8,115 nt of DNA from UBA3700 sp002372775 (GCA_946615965.1 CAMOIC010000041.1:1-8115), one strand, 5' to 3'. Positions 1 to 5,853 are shown, numbered from the stretch's first letter. Made by a program: numbers and translations. Notes: a model not told the origin generated them from the sequence alone.

Positions 1-474
1 AACAGAGATGAAGACGCTGTATTATCTGAAGCTACACAATCTCATGGTTGGTTACATAGAGGTTTAGTATACGCAAGACTTGGTGATTCTGAGGGGGTTG
101 ATTATTGCTTATATCAATTACTTCATAGTCAATTACAATATACTTCATTTATGACAGACCATAATACTAATAGAAAGTCTAGAGCTTATTGTACAGACTC
201 TGCATTTGGTTTAATTGGTATTATTGATGAAATGTTGTTGTATTCAACACAAGAAACTATTGAAGTATTACCAGCCTGCCCTAGCACTCTAAGCCAAGGT
301 TCATTTACAAATCTTCGTGCAAGATGTAGAGCTAATGTTTCATGTACTTGGAACAATAAAAAGGCAAGTGTAACAATTAAGTCAGATATCGCTCAAACAA
401 TAAAAGTTAAATATGGCTCTACAACAAAAGAAGTTAAATTTAACGCAGGCGAAACAAAGAGCATTAATTTCTAA
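1..474 (+). CDS. GH95-like glycoside hydrolase, C-terminal part (5' end outside window)
   Basis: The frame is open from base 1 to a TAA at 472-474, giving 157 C-terminal residues. The pattern matches the end of family 95 (alpha-L-fucosidase type) enzymes. A helix pair typical of the alpha/alpha barrel carries HGWLHRGLVYARLGD (residues 15-29). Next comes an AFGLIGIIDEMLLYS segment (68-82) equivalent to the family's NFGGTAGIAEMLLQS. Then come a VLPACPS motif (like LLPALPS), an NLRAR motif (like GLRARGG), and a terminal beta domain with the usual W-N/D-x-K strand. The family hydrolyses terminal fucosyl, or in some members galactosyl, linkages of host or plant glycans. The classical QIDGNFG motif reads CTDSAFG here (residues 64-70); its Asp is kept (residue 66, codon 196-198) but the Asn is replaced. 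Substrate is therefore uncertain. Whether it is secreted cannot be judged without the N-terminus. It is unrelated in function to the membrane genes that follow. Confidence 0.62.
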   Translation, partial: NRDEDAVLSEATQSHGWLHRGLVYARLGDSEGVDYCLYQLLHSQLQYTSFMTDHNTNRKSRAYCTDSAFGLIGIIDEMLLYSTQETIEVLPACPSTLSQGSFTNLRARCRANVSCTWNNKKASVTIKSDIAQTIKVKYGSTTKEVKFNAGETKSINF

Positions 475-516
475 TTAAATTTACAATTTATTTATAGAAA
501 TTAGTGGACTTTATAG

Positions 517-545
517 CAAGATATAACAATAATATTATTATCTTG
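517..545. repeat. 7-bp inverted repeat in the GH95-like/ygjV intergenic region
   Basis: CAAGATA (517-523) is mirrored by TATCTTG (539-545) around a 15-nt AT-only loop apart from one C. It lies between the GH95-like stop and the next gene's ribosome-binding site. The stem is A/T-rich and the following tail is only GTTTAG, so it is a poor intrinsic terminator. It could be a weak terminator, an operator or chance. No convincing promoter was found in 475-559: a TTTACA at 480-485 has no -10 at proper distance. Confidence 0.3.
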
Positions 546-559
546 TTTAGAGGCGTTTT

Positions 560-1177
560 ATGTACTTTGATTTATTTGGCGTTCATATGAATACACTAGC
601 CCAAGTTTTTGACTTGATTGGCTTTATTATAATTGGTATTGCATTCTTCCAAAAGAAGTATGGTTATATCATTACTTGTATTGTTGCATACTTTATGTTT
701 ATTGCGGAATCAATTGTTCTACTTGCTATGGATGGAACAAATGCATGGGCAAACATTATATGCACAACAACGGGTATAGTACGTAATGTATTAATGATGT
801 TTTTCCTAAAGAAATGGAATAAAGAAGTTCCTTTCTGGATGGCAGTCGTATTAATGGTTATTACATGGTGTGCAAACATTCCATTCTTTGAAGATTGGCC
901 AACATACATCTCTTGTGTTGCCCTAACGGTTTGTACATTTACTGCTGTTAATAAAAACTACTATGTATTAAAAGCTGGTGCTTTCTTTAATGAAGCTGTA
1001 CAAATTATCTACTATATTTATATCGGTGGATATTTCGGAGCAGTAAGAGAAGCAATACTATCTGGAATAGTACTTGCATCAGTTGGAGTTATGATCTATA
1101 ACGACATAAAAGCAAAGAAAGCAAAACAAAGCGAACCATTAACAGAAACTAATACAACAATAACAAAAGAGAATTAA
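560..1177 (+). CDS. YgjV-family (Imp-YgjV) multi-pass inner membrane protein
   Basis: A 205-residue, very hydrophobic protein. I read about seven membrane segments: roughly residues 13-30, 37-57, 65-83, 92-105, 114-130, 138-156 and 162-180. A lysine-rich soluble tail follows (from about 183, KAKKAKQ then Thr/Asn-rich). The opening segment 'DLIGFIIIGIAFFQKKYGYI' and the later 'GIVRNVLMMFFLKKW' with a central Arg are the layout of the YgjV family (Pfam Imp-YgjV), whose biochemical function is unknown. The start at 560 is chosen because GAGG (550-553) sits 6 nt upstream; the next Met (587) has no ribosome-binding site. It follows the GH95-like gene by 85 nt and ends 36 nt before an intrinsic terminator, so it may be the last gene of that transcript. 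PnuC or another small-molecule carrier was considered, but no PnuC signature was seen. Confidence 0.72.
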   Translation: MYFDLFGVHMNTLAQVFDLIGFIIIGIAFFQKKYGYIITCIVAYFMFIAESIVLLAMDGTNAWANIICTTTGIVRNVLMMFFLKKWNKEVPFWMAVVLMVITWCANIPFFEDWPTYISCVALTVCTFTAVNKNYYVLKAGAFFNEAVQIIYYIYIGGYFGAVREAILSGIVLASVGVMIYNDIKAKKAKQSEPLTETNTTITKEN

Positions 1178-1187
1178 TGTAAAGCAC

Positions 1188-1216
1188 TTGTAAAGTGAAT
1201 AAAAATAAAATAAAAT
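1188..1216 (+). promoter_or_regulatory. Possible promoter for the YwaF-type gene
   Basis: TTGTAA (1188-1193, four of six to the -35 consensus) and TAAAAT (1211-1216, five of six to the -10 consensus) are separated by 17 nt, followed by an AAAAT-rich stretch. A transcript from here would begin near 1223, after the 5' arm of the terminator hairpin, and so would escape that terminator. The -35 match is mediocre and the whole region is A/T-rich, so a chance match is quite possible. Confidence 0.3.
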
Positions 1217-1245
1217 AATCTTCGATAAAGAAGGTTATTTTTTTA
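1214..1245 (+). terminator. Rho-independent terminator after the ygjV-family gene
   Basis: Left arm AATAATCTTC (1214-1223), loop GATAAA (1224-1229) and right arm GAAGGTTATT (1230-1239) form ten pairs with one G-U wobble. A run of Ts (1238-1244) follows directly. Position is right, 36 nt past the stop of the YgjV-family gene. The stem is AT-rich, so efficiency may be moderate and read-through into the next gene is plausible. Confidence 0.7.
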
Positions 1246-1276
1246 TCTAAAATACGAGTTTAAAAGAAGGTTATTT
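1227..1276 (+). repeat. 14-nt direct repeat: terminator arm copied over a ribosome-binding site
   Basis: AAAGAAGGTTATTT occurs exactly at 1227-1240 and again at 1263-1276, a period of 36 nt. The first copy holds the 3' arm of the terminator. The second contains the AGAAGG Shine-Dalgarno (1265-1270) of the YwaF-type gene, 8 nt before its ATG. The terminator's 5' arm (1214-1223) can pair equally well with either copy. A local duplication is the simplest origin; a regulatory role is inference. Confidence 0.6.
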
Positions 1277-1278
1277 AT

Positions 1279-2115
1279 ATGAACTACTTATTATCTTTAG
1301 ATATTTGGGGAACAAACCCAGATACTTATGGCTCTTATATCTATAAGGCCCCACACCTAGTGTCTATGGCTATCTTTATAGTAATGTTAGCAGGCGTTTT
1401 AGTAGGTGTTTATTATTTAGCAAAGAAATCTGAAAAGCACTATCAAACATTCTTAAAATGTTTCGCTATTTGGATGTTAGTATTTGAAATTGTATGGAGA
1501 GTTGTATTCTTAATCCTTGGCGATGAGAAAACAAATATCGATTATCCTTGGTATCCAGCGTATCCTTGCAATCTAAATGCTATCCTAATCCCTATTGCCG
1601 TTCTTTGCAATAGCAAAACAATGAAGCATATGTTCTATGTGTTTGGTATTGTAGGTGCAGTTCTTATGATGGTATATCCAACAGATATCTTTACTCAACC
1701 ATACATCGCATTGCCACCAATAAAGAGTTTAGTACAACACTGGAATCTATTCGTAATCCCATGTGCAGAAATCTTAACTCATCACTACAAAGTTAGATTT
1801 AGAAACTATTGGGTTGCATGGCTTGGAATGCTTGTTCACGTAATTAATTCAACATTCATTACTTGGTTTTTAAACAAGATTGTTGGAGATAGCGTATTCC
1901 CTTATCTTGACTACATCTTCTTTAGATTCTTTGGTGATACTGAACCAGGATATGTTATTGTTCCTGCTGTTGGTACACTTGTTATGGGAGCAATCTTCGC
2001 ATTATCTGATATTAAAGGATTTAAGGCTTGTATGGCACAAGGAAGAGATTTTATTAAGAACTATAAATTAGACGATGAAGAAGTTGATAATAAAGAAGAG
2101 GAATCTAATAATTAG
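1279..2115 (+). CDS. YwaF/TIGR02206-type integral membrane protein (TMEM164-like)
   Basis: A 278-residue membrane protein with about six to seven hydrophobic segments (about 27-47, 58-80, 96-110, 115-135, 155-168, 178-198, 225-243) and an acidic, poorly ordered C-terminus (DDEEVDNKEEESNN). Family landmarks are a conserved Glu in the second helix (E70), a Pro-rich turn leading into a Cys-x-Leu (C97, in YPAYPCNL), a VYP/P-rich loop (132-147) and a His just before helix five (H154, QHW). These fit the bacterial TIGR02206/YwaF group, which is related to eukaryotic TMEM164. TMEM164 has been reported as a Cys/His-dependent acyltransferase of ether phospholipids; whether bacterial relatives share that activity is not established. 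The start is supported by AGAAGG 8 nt upstream. It is separated from the gene before it by a terminator and ends 21 nt before a convergent terminator, so it may be its own unit. Confidence 0.72.
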   Translation: MNYLLSLDIWGTNPDTYGSYIYKAPHLVSMAIFIVMLAGVLVGVYYLAKKSEKHYQTFLKCFAIWMLVFEIVWRVVFLILGDEKTNIDYPWYPAYPCNLNAILIPIAVLCNSKTMKHMFYVFGIVGAVLMMVYPTDIFTQPYIALPPIKSLVQHWNLFVIPCAEILTHHYKVRFRNYWVAWLGMLVHVINSTFITWFLNKIVGDSVFPYLDYIFFRFFGDTEPGYVIVPAVGTLVMGAIFALSDIKGFKACMAQGRDFIKNYKLDDEEVDNKEEESNN

Positions 2116-2136
2116 TATTAAAAAGTATTAATAATG

Positions 2137-2165
2137 AAAGGCGGAATTAATTTTCCGCCTTTTTT
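2137..2165. terminator. Strong bidirectional terminator between convergent genes
   Basis: AAAGGCGGAA (2137-2146) pairs perfectly with TTCCGCCTTT (2153-2162) around a 6-nt loop, the most G/C-rich hairpin in the window. On the + strand it is followed by a six-T tract (2160-2165), ending the YwaF-type transcript. On the - strand the tail is TTTCATTATT, weaker but usable for the transporter operon. The last codons and stop of the methyltransferase gene (TAA at 2149-2147) lie inside the hairpin. Confidence 0.85.
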
Positions 2166-2728
2166 AGTACCATTAAATATTTGTTATCTGTATCTATTTC
2201 TTTCTCCATTATAAACTTATCTTTATACAATACATATTCATCTTTTGGAGATTTTAAATGTCTAGAAACGTTTGCCGCAAACGCTGCGTGATGATTATCT
2301 AAACAAACTCTTCCCATGCTATGCAAGATTACAAGATAACCCTCTTTCTTTAACAGAGAATGTGCCTTATTGACAAAACCATCTACATCTAAAAAATGCG
2401 GATATGCATTAAAACATACAATAGCATCAAATGGTTCATCTTCGTATTCATAAAAGTTTGCTACTTTAAAATCGATATCCACACTATTATGATTCTTCAT
2501 AGCATTCTTTATCATATTGTCAGATATATCAATTGCTGTAACTTTACTTTCTGTTACTTCTTGTAATAGCTCACTAATAATACCAGTACCGCAAGCAAGG
2601 TCTAGAACTCTCATTCCCTTTTTAAGGGGAATAAGAGCTAGTAAACCTTTTAGATCATTTAATGTTTCTGTCTGATAATCATTCCAATTATCAGCTCTTT
2701 CATCAAAAAACTCTTTAACTTTATTCAT
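2147..2728 (-). CDS. Class I SAM-dependent methyltransferase, last gene of the transporter operon
   Basis: A 193-residue Rossmann-fold methyltransferase without signal or membrane segment, hence cytoplasmic. Motif I is VLDLACGTG (41-49). The acidic residue ending strand two is D67 in AIDIS, and the post-motif acidic stretch NFYEYEDEPFDAIV (91-104) leads into FNAYPHFLD. The C-terminal part is short and has His/Cys-rich HSMGRVCLDNHHAAF (136-150), possibly a metal or substrate site. The frame extends to a TTG at 2743, but the ATG at 2728 is preferred: it overlaps the binding-protein stop as ATGAATAA (8 nt), matching the other overlap in this operon, and a weak GAG lies about 11 nt upstream. Methyltransferases of this general kind occur beside FecBCD-type transporters in anaerobes. 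The acceptor (imported chelate, tetrapyrrole, metal or other) cannot be deduced. Confidence 0.85.
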   Translation of the reverse strand: MNKVKEFFDERADNWNDYQTETLNDLKGLLALIPLKKGMRVLDLACGTGIISELLQEVTESKVTAIDISDNMIKNAMKNHNSVDIDFKVANFYEYEDEPFDAIVCFNAYPHFLDVDGFVNKAHSLLKKEGYLVILHSMGRVCLDNHHAAFAANVSRHLKSPKDEYVLYKDKFIMEKEIDTDNKYLMVLKKAEN

Positions 2729-3875
2729 TTGTGTAATTCTCAAATGTAGCAGCTAAATCTAACTTTCTTAATTCACCATACTTTGCTGTGATTTCAGAAT
2801 AGAAAGTTTTTCCTAAGAACTTAGTAAAGATTTCATCAGCCTTTGTTGCGATGTTAACATCACTAAATGCTTCTGGATATACAACTGAAGCAACATAATA
2901 AGCATCAACATATAAGATTTCAATATTTGTATAATATGCATTATATGGAAGTTGAACATATACTTCACCGCTCTTCATAGCAGATAATGAGTTATAAATA
3001 GCAGCCTTTTCTTGAATAGCATATTCACCCTTCATAGTATTTAATCCACCTAAGTCAATAATAATCTTATCTGGATCAATAGCTACAATTTTTTCCATAT
3101 CAGTTTCATTATTATCAGTAACAATCTTATCTGCAGTGATAGCATTCTTAATATTTGCAATATTAAATACTGGATAACTAGCTGTTGTTCTTAAGAAACC
3201 ACCTACTCCATAGAAACTTTGGCAACCTAGATATACGCTTGGCTTTGATGCTTCTGCGATATCTTTTGTTCTATTATTGATATCTGTTTTTAATTCAGTC
3301 ATATAATTAATAATTTCAGTTGCTCTTGTTTCTTTATTTAAAACCTTACCTAAAAGTTCTATAGATTTAACAATAGGTTCACCGTTAATAACATTAGAGC
3401 CATAAGATAATTGAATAACAGGAGTTCCTGTTTGTTGTTGAAGAGTATCAGCTCCATCTTTATCTAAACTCATTAAAGAAATAATTAAATCCGGATTACA
3501 CTCAATAATTGCTTCTGGCTCAGCAGTTTGGTTCTTAGGACCACCCTTTCCGCAATCTTGAAGATTATCAAATACCTCTTGATTTACTTCTTTATATGGA
3601 CGAATTGCTAGATTTGTTCCATAAGTAGAATCTGTTTTTTCAACATTTTCTACACCTGCAAGTTTAGACAAATCTCCAACATAAGAGTATAGTCTTAATG
3701 CGCCAGCGCCGATACATACTATTCTTTGAGGATTATTTGGAACTGTAACCTCTCTTCCTAGTAAATCTGTAACAACCTTATCGCCAGCTTCTTCTTCATT
3801 TGTACAACTAATAAATGTAACAGTTGATACAAGTGCAATCATAATGATGCATAAACTAACTAAAAATTTTTTCAT
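2721..3875 (-). CDS. Lipoprotein substrate-binding protein of a metal-chelate (FecB/BtuF-like) ABC importer
   Basis: A 384-residue extracytoplasmic binding protein of the Peripla_BP_2 (COG0614) class. The N-terminus is a type II signal: MKK, a hydrophobic core, then FISC with the lipidated Cys at 24. The family opener VTDLLGREVTVPNNPQRIV (35-53) is followed by the GAGALRLYSY variant (56-65), seen in a subgroup of anaerobe and archaeal proteins. Other typical pieces are 'PDLIISL' (128-134), 'DPDKIIIDLGG' (267-277) and the late YNAYYTNIEILYVDAYY (311-327) with YPEAF. Such proteins capture siderophores, haem, corrinoids or related metal complexes; the ligand cannot be read from sequence. The start has an excellent AAAGGGG site 7 nt upstream, lying within the end of the ATPase gene, whose stop is 1 nt away. 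Its own stop overlaps the methyltransferase start by 8 nt. It is longer than typical FecB-type proteins (about 300), as expected for this subgroup. Confidence 0.88.
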   Translation of the reverse strand: MKKFLVSLCIIMIALVSTVTFISCTNEEEAGDKVVTDLLGREVTVPNNPQRIVCIGAGALRLYSYVGDLSKLAGVENVEKTDSTYGTNLAIRPYKEVNQEVFDNLQDCGKGGPKNQTAEPEAIIECNPDLIISLMSLDKDGADTLQQQTGTPVIQLSYGSNVINGEPIVKSIELLGKVLNKETRATEIINYMTELKTDINNRTKDIAEASKPSVYLGCQSFYGVGGFLRTTASYPVFNIANIKNAITADKIVTDNNETDMEKIVAIDPDKIIIDLGGLNTMKGEYAIQEKAAIYNSLSAMKSGEVYVQLPYNAYYTNIEILYVDAYYVASVVYPEAFSDVNIATKADEIFTKFLGKTFYSEITAKYGELRKLDLAATFENYTNE

Positions 3876-3876
3876 A

Positions 3877-4635
3877 CTATATCCCCTTTGGAATAATTAT
3901 TTTTATTCCGTCTTTTTTTATTATTTCACTTTCAATACCATAACATGCCTTAATGTCTTCAGGTGTTAATTCATCTATTACAGCATTTTTGTATACTTTA
4001 TTGTCTTTTAATAGTAGGAAATGATCAGAATATCTTATTGCCATATTCAAATCATGCATAGAAGCCATGATAGTTAAGTCGTATTCTTTCATAATGCTTC
4101 TTAAAAGCTCTAAGCACTCCATCTGATTCTTTATATCTAGATTGCTTATAGGCTCATCCAAGAACAAATATTTAGAACCCTGATTAATCGCTCTAGCAAT
4201 GGCTACTTTTTGTCTCTCGCCGCCAGACAACTCCCTAACATTTCTAAATGCTAAATCACTCATACCAATCTTGCCTATAACATCTAGTGTTGCGTCGTAG
4301 TCTTCTTTTTTAAATCCCCATGTAGCAAAATTCTTACGGCCAAGAAGTATTGCATCAAATACACTCATATTTCCAAGTTCTAATTCTTGTGGTACGTATG
4401 CAAACAATTTTGCTTTTTCTATTATGGATAATGTAGATACGTCTACACCATCTGCAGTTATACTTCCTTCTTTGTACTTTAGAAGTTGTAAGATATTCTT
4501 TATTAATGTTGATTTACCAGTTCCATTAGGCCCAAGTAACGCAGTGAAAATCCCTTCATGTATATGAAGTGAAACGTTATCTAAAACATTATGTTTTTGA
4601 TCATATGCAAATGTTAGATTTTCAACTTTAAGCAT
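3877..4635 (-). CDS. ABC transporter ATP-binding subunit (FecE/BtuD-type)
   Basis: A 252-residue cytoplasmic nucleotide-binding subunit that powers the importer made with the permease and binding protein beside it. All motifs are intact: Walker A GPNGTGKST (35-43), Q-loop VPQ (Gln83), signature LSGGERQ (136-142), Walker B YLFLDE with Asp160 and catalytic Glu161, and H-loop His194 in SMHDLN. Length is normal for the family. The ATG overlaps the permease stop as ATGCTTAA (8 nt), with AGAGG about 10 nt upstream, so coupled translation is likely. The downstream binding-protein gene starts 1 nt after its stop. The organisation and the 'MHDLNMAIRYSDHFLLLKDN' region (193-212) place it with iron-siderophore/cobalamin/haem ATPases rather than amino acid or sugar systems. 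Confidence 0.93.
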   Translation of the reverse strand: MLKVENLTFAYDQKHNVLDNVSLHIHEGIFTALLGPNGTGKSTLIKNILQLLKYKEGSITADGVDVSTLSIIEKAKLFAYVPQELELGNMSVFDAILLGRKNFATWGFKKEDYDATLDVIGKIGMSDLAFRNVRELSGGERQKVAIARAINQGSKYLFLDEPISNLDIKNQMECLELLRSIMKEYDLTIMASMHDLNMAIRYSDHFLLLKDNKVYKNAVIDELTPEDIKACYGIESEIIKKDGIKIIIPKGI

Positions 4636-5692
4636 TCTTTTGTTTACCTCTTATTAATAGATATATAAACATTGGGCCACCAAGAAGTGATGTTATAGCA
4701 CCAACTGGTAGAGATAGCCCTGATATGATTGTTCTAGATATAGTATCTGCAATAAGCAAAATACCAACACCAGTCAAGAATGTTGCAGGAATTAAGAATC
4801 TATGATTATCTCCAATAAAACGCTTAATTATATGTGGAGCAACAAGACCTATAAATCCTATTATTCCTAAGAATGAAACGCATGTAGCTGTAATTAAAGA
4901 AGCAAATAGCAAAGATAGAATACTTACTCTTCTTGTATTAACACCCATAGTTCTTGCTGCATCAATACCCGCAGTCATTGCATCATAGTTAATCCTATTG
5001 AACATAAAAAATACAAATGCACCACAAACAACTATAGTCATTAATAAATCTTCAAGATATGTAGCTCTAGATAAATTACCAAAAGACCAATAAACGGCTG
5101 TTGCTAATTGGTTAGAATCTGCAAAATATTGAATTATAGTAGTTGCTGCTGTAAATATTGCACCTACGGCTAAGCCAGCTAAAACTACAGTTTCTGATGA
5201 AAACCTCTTTAAATGAGAAAGAAGTAGTATCAAAGCAACACTTATTACAGCAAAAAGTAATGCTGTTGTTGCTACTAAATATGGATTGTTTATATAAAGG
5301 TCAGTTCCTGATGAAGAATTCATCATCCCCATACCAAGAACAATTATTGCGAAATTAGCACCAAAAGTAGCAGCATTAGATACGCCTAGTGTTGATGGTG
5401 ATGCCATTGGGTTTTTCAAAACGCTTTGCATAATTAAACCACTTATAGCAAGTCCGCCACCTGCAATAACAGCAGCAAGTACTCTTGGCATACGTATATT
5501 CCAAATAATAAGTGAATACTTTTTCTCACCTATTTTAAAAATACCCTTTAGAGTTTCAGATATGGATAAAGATGCAGAGCCAACACAAAGACATACAACA
5601 ATAAGTGCTATGTCTATAAATAGCAGCGACAAAAGAATTGCTCTTCTTTTGTTATTTATTCTTTTATACTCTTTTTGTAACTCTTCACCCAT
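4628..5692 (-). CDS. FecCD/BtuC-family ABC permease
   Basis: A 354-residue permease of the type II importer fold, normally a homodimer with about ten helices per subunit. The diagnostic block RMPRVLAAVIAGGGLAISG (67-85) continues into QSVLKNPMASPSTLGVSNAA (89-108). The segment interacting with the ATPase is around GIDAARTMGVN (242-252), followed by FIGLVAPHI (280-288) and the terminal LPVGAITSLLGGPMF (328-342). A hydrophilic, Lys/Arg-rich N-terminus (to about 17) stays cytoplasmic. The start is supported by AAAAGG 6 nt upstream of the ATG. It is the first gene of a four-gene - strand operon and is divergent from the TetR-type regulator, with 161 nt between the two start codons. The transported ligand is a chelated metal or tetrapyrrole by family; nothing in the permease narrows it. 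Confidence 0.93.
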   Translation of the reverse strand: MGEELQKEYKRINNKRRAILLSLLFIDIALIVVCLCVGSASLSISETLKGIFKIGEKKYSLIIWNIRMPRVLAAVIAGGGLAISGLIMQSVLKNPMASPSTLGVSNAATFGANFAIIVLGMGMMNSSSGTDLYINNPYLVATTALLFAVISVALILLLSHLKRFSSETVVLAGLAVGAIFTAATTIIQYFADSNQLATAVYWSFGNLSRATYLEDLLMTIVVCGAFVFFMFNRINYDAMTAGIDAARTMGVNTRRVSILSLLFASLITATCVSFLGIIGFIGLVAPHIIKRFIGDNHRFLIPATFLTGVGILLIADTISRTIISGLSLPVGAITSLLGGPMFIYLLIRGKQKNA

Positions 5693-5703
5693 AACTACCT
5701 TTT

Positions 5704-5731
5704 ATTATATATAAATACAGGTCAATTACAA
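5704..5731 (-). promoter_or_regulatory. Tentative promoter of the transporter operon
   Basis: On the - strand a perfect TATAAT (5709-5704) lies 16 nt after TTGTAA (5731-5726, four of six). The concern is distance: initiation would fall at about 5697, leaving almost no leader and cutting into the AAAAGG ribosome-binding site. The real -10 may therefore lie further upstream and this match may be accidental. No Fur-like or DtxR-like palindrome was recognised in 5693-5853. Confidence 0.28.
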
Positions 5732-5774
5732 GACGAATATGACATTTTTGTTTGATATCTTGGCATAAATTTTG

Positions 5775-5793
5775 ACATTTACATACAAAATGT
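5775..5793. repeat. Inverted repeat in the divergent control region
   Basis: ACATTT (5775-5780) and AAATGT (5788-5793) are mirrored across 7 nt. The pair sits in the middle of the control region between permease and regulator, and TGACATTT-like half-sites recur at 5740-5747 and 5773-5780. It could be a second binding site for the adjacent TetR-type regulator controlling the transporter promoter, but its spacing differs from the palindrome at 5814-5826. In DNA this AT-rich, six-base arms of this kind can arise by chance. Confidence 0.3.
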
Positions 5794-5804
5794 TCGATAA
5801 CTTA

Positions 5805-5834
5805 TTGACAACAAAACATAATGTTTATTATTAT
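5805..5834 (+). promoter_or_regulatory. Promoter of the TetR-type regulator gene
   Basis: A perfect -35 TTGACA (5805-5810) is followed after 18 nt by TATTAT (5829-5834, five of six to the -10 consensus); TTATTA at 5828-5833 gives 17 nt. Initiation near 5841 would give a short leader containing the GAGGTGG ribosome-binding site before the ATG at 5854. This is the best promoter match in the window. Confidence 0.68.
5814..5826. promoter_or_regulatory. Candidate operator for TetR-type autoregulation
   Basis: AAACAT-A-ATGTTT is a perfect 6-1-6 palindrome lying wholly in the spacer between the -35 and -10 of the regulator promoter. A protein bound there would block RNA polymerase, the usual arrangement for self-repressing TetR-family genes. 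That the neighbouring regulator is the protein bound is inference. Confidence 0.5.
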
Positions 5835-5841
5835 TCGATAT

Positions 5842-5848
5842 GAGGTGG
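5842..5848 (+). promoter_or_regulatory. Ribosome-binding site that fixes the regulator's start at 5854
   Basis: GAGGTGG lies 5 nt before the ATG at 5854. The in-frame ATG at 5821 has no such site, and it lies upstream of the -10 hexamer, within the operator palindrome, so it would not be transcribed from the promoter found. Confidence 0.75.
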
Positions 5849-5853
5849 ATATT

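Noticed and set aside
664..909. Open frame of 81 codons on the - strand inside the YgjV-family gene
   Set aside because: Lies fully antisense to a well-supported membrane protein, no family resemblance, no ribosome-binding site considered convincing.
560..1177. PnuC-type nicotinamide riboside transporter
   Set aside because: Similar size and helix number, but the opening helix and Arg-containing third helix fit YgjV and no PnuC signature was seen.
1185..1197. Small hairpin CACTT-GTA-AAGTG after the YgjV-family gene
   Set aside because: Only five pairs and followed by an A-rich rather than T-rich tract; the hairpin at 1214-1239 is the better terminator.
1202..1216. Three AAAAT units as a meaningful tandem repeat
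   Set aside because: Short and expected by chance in an A-rich intergenic stretch.
2729..2743. TTG start adding MRITQ to the methyltransferase
   Set aside because: The ATG at 2728 gives the same 8-nt ATGNNTAA overlap seen elsewhere in the operon and begins the natural family N-terminus; TTG has no better ribosome-binding site.
5158..5358. Open frame of 66 codons antisense to the permease
   Set aside because: Overlaps conserved permease sequence; the Leu/Gln/Lys-rich translation looks like a shadow.
5821..5853. N-terminal extension (MFIIIRYEVDI) of the TetR-type regulator
   Set aside because: It would begin inside the operator palindrome and upstream of the -10 box, has no ribosome-binding site, and the ATG at 5854 has an excellent one.
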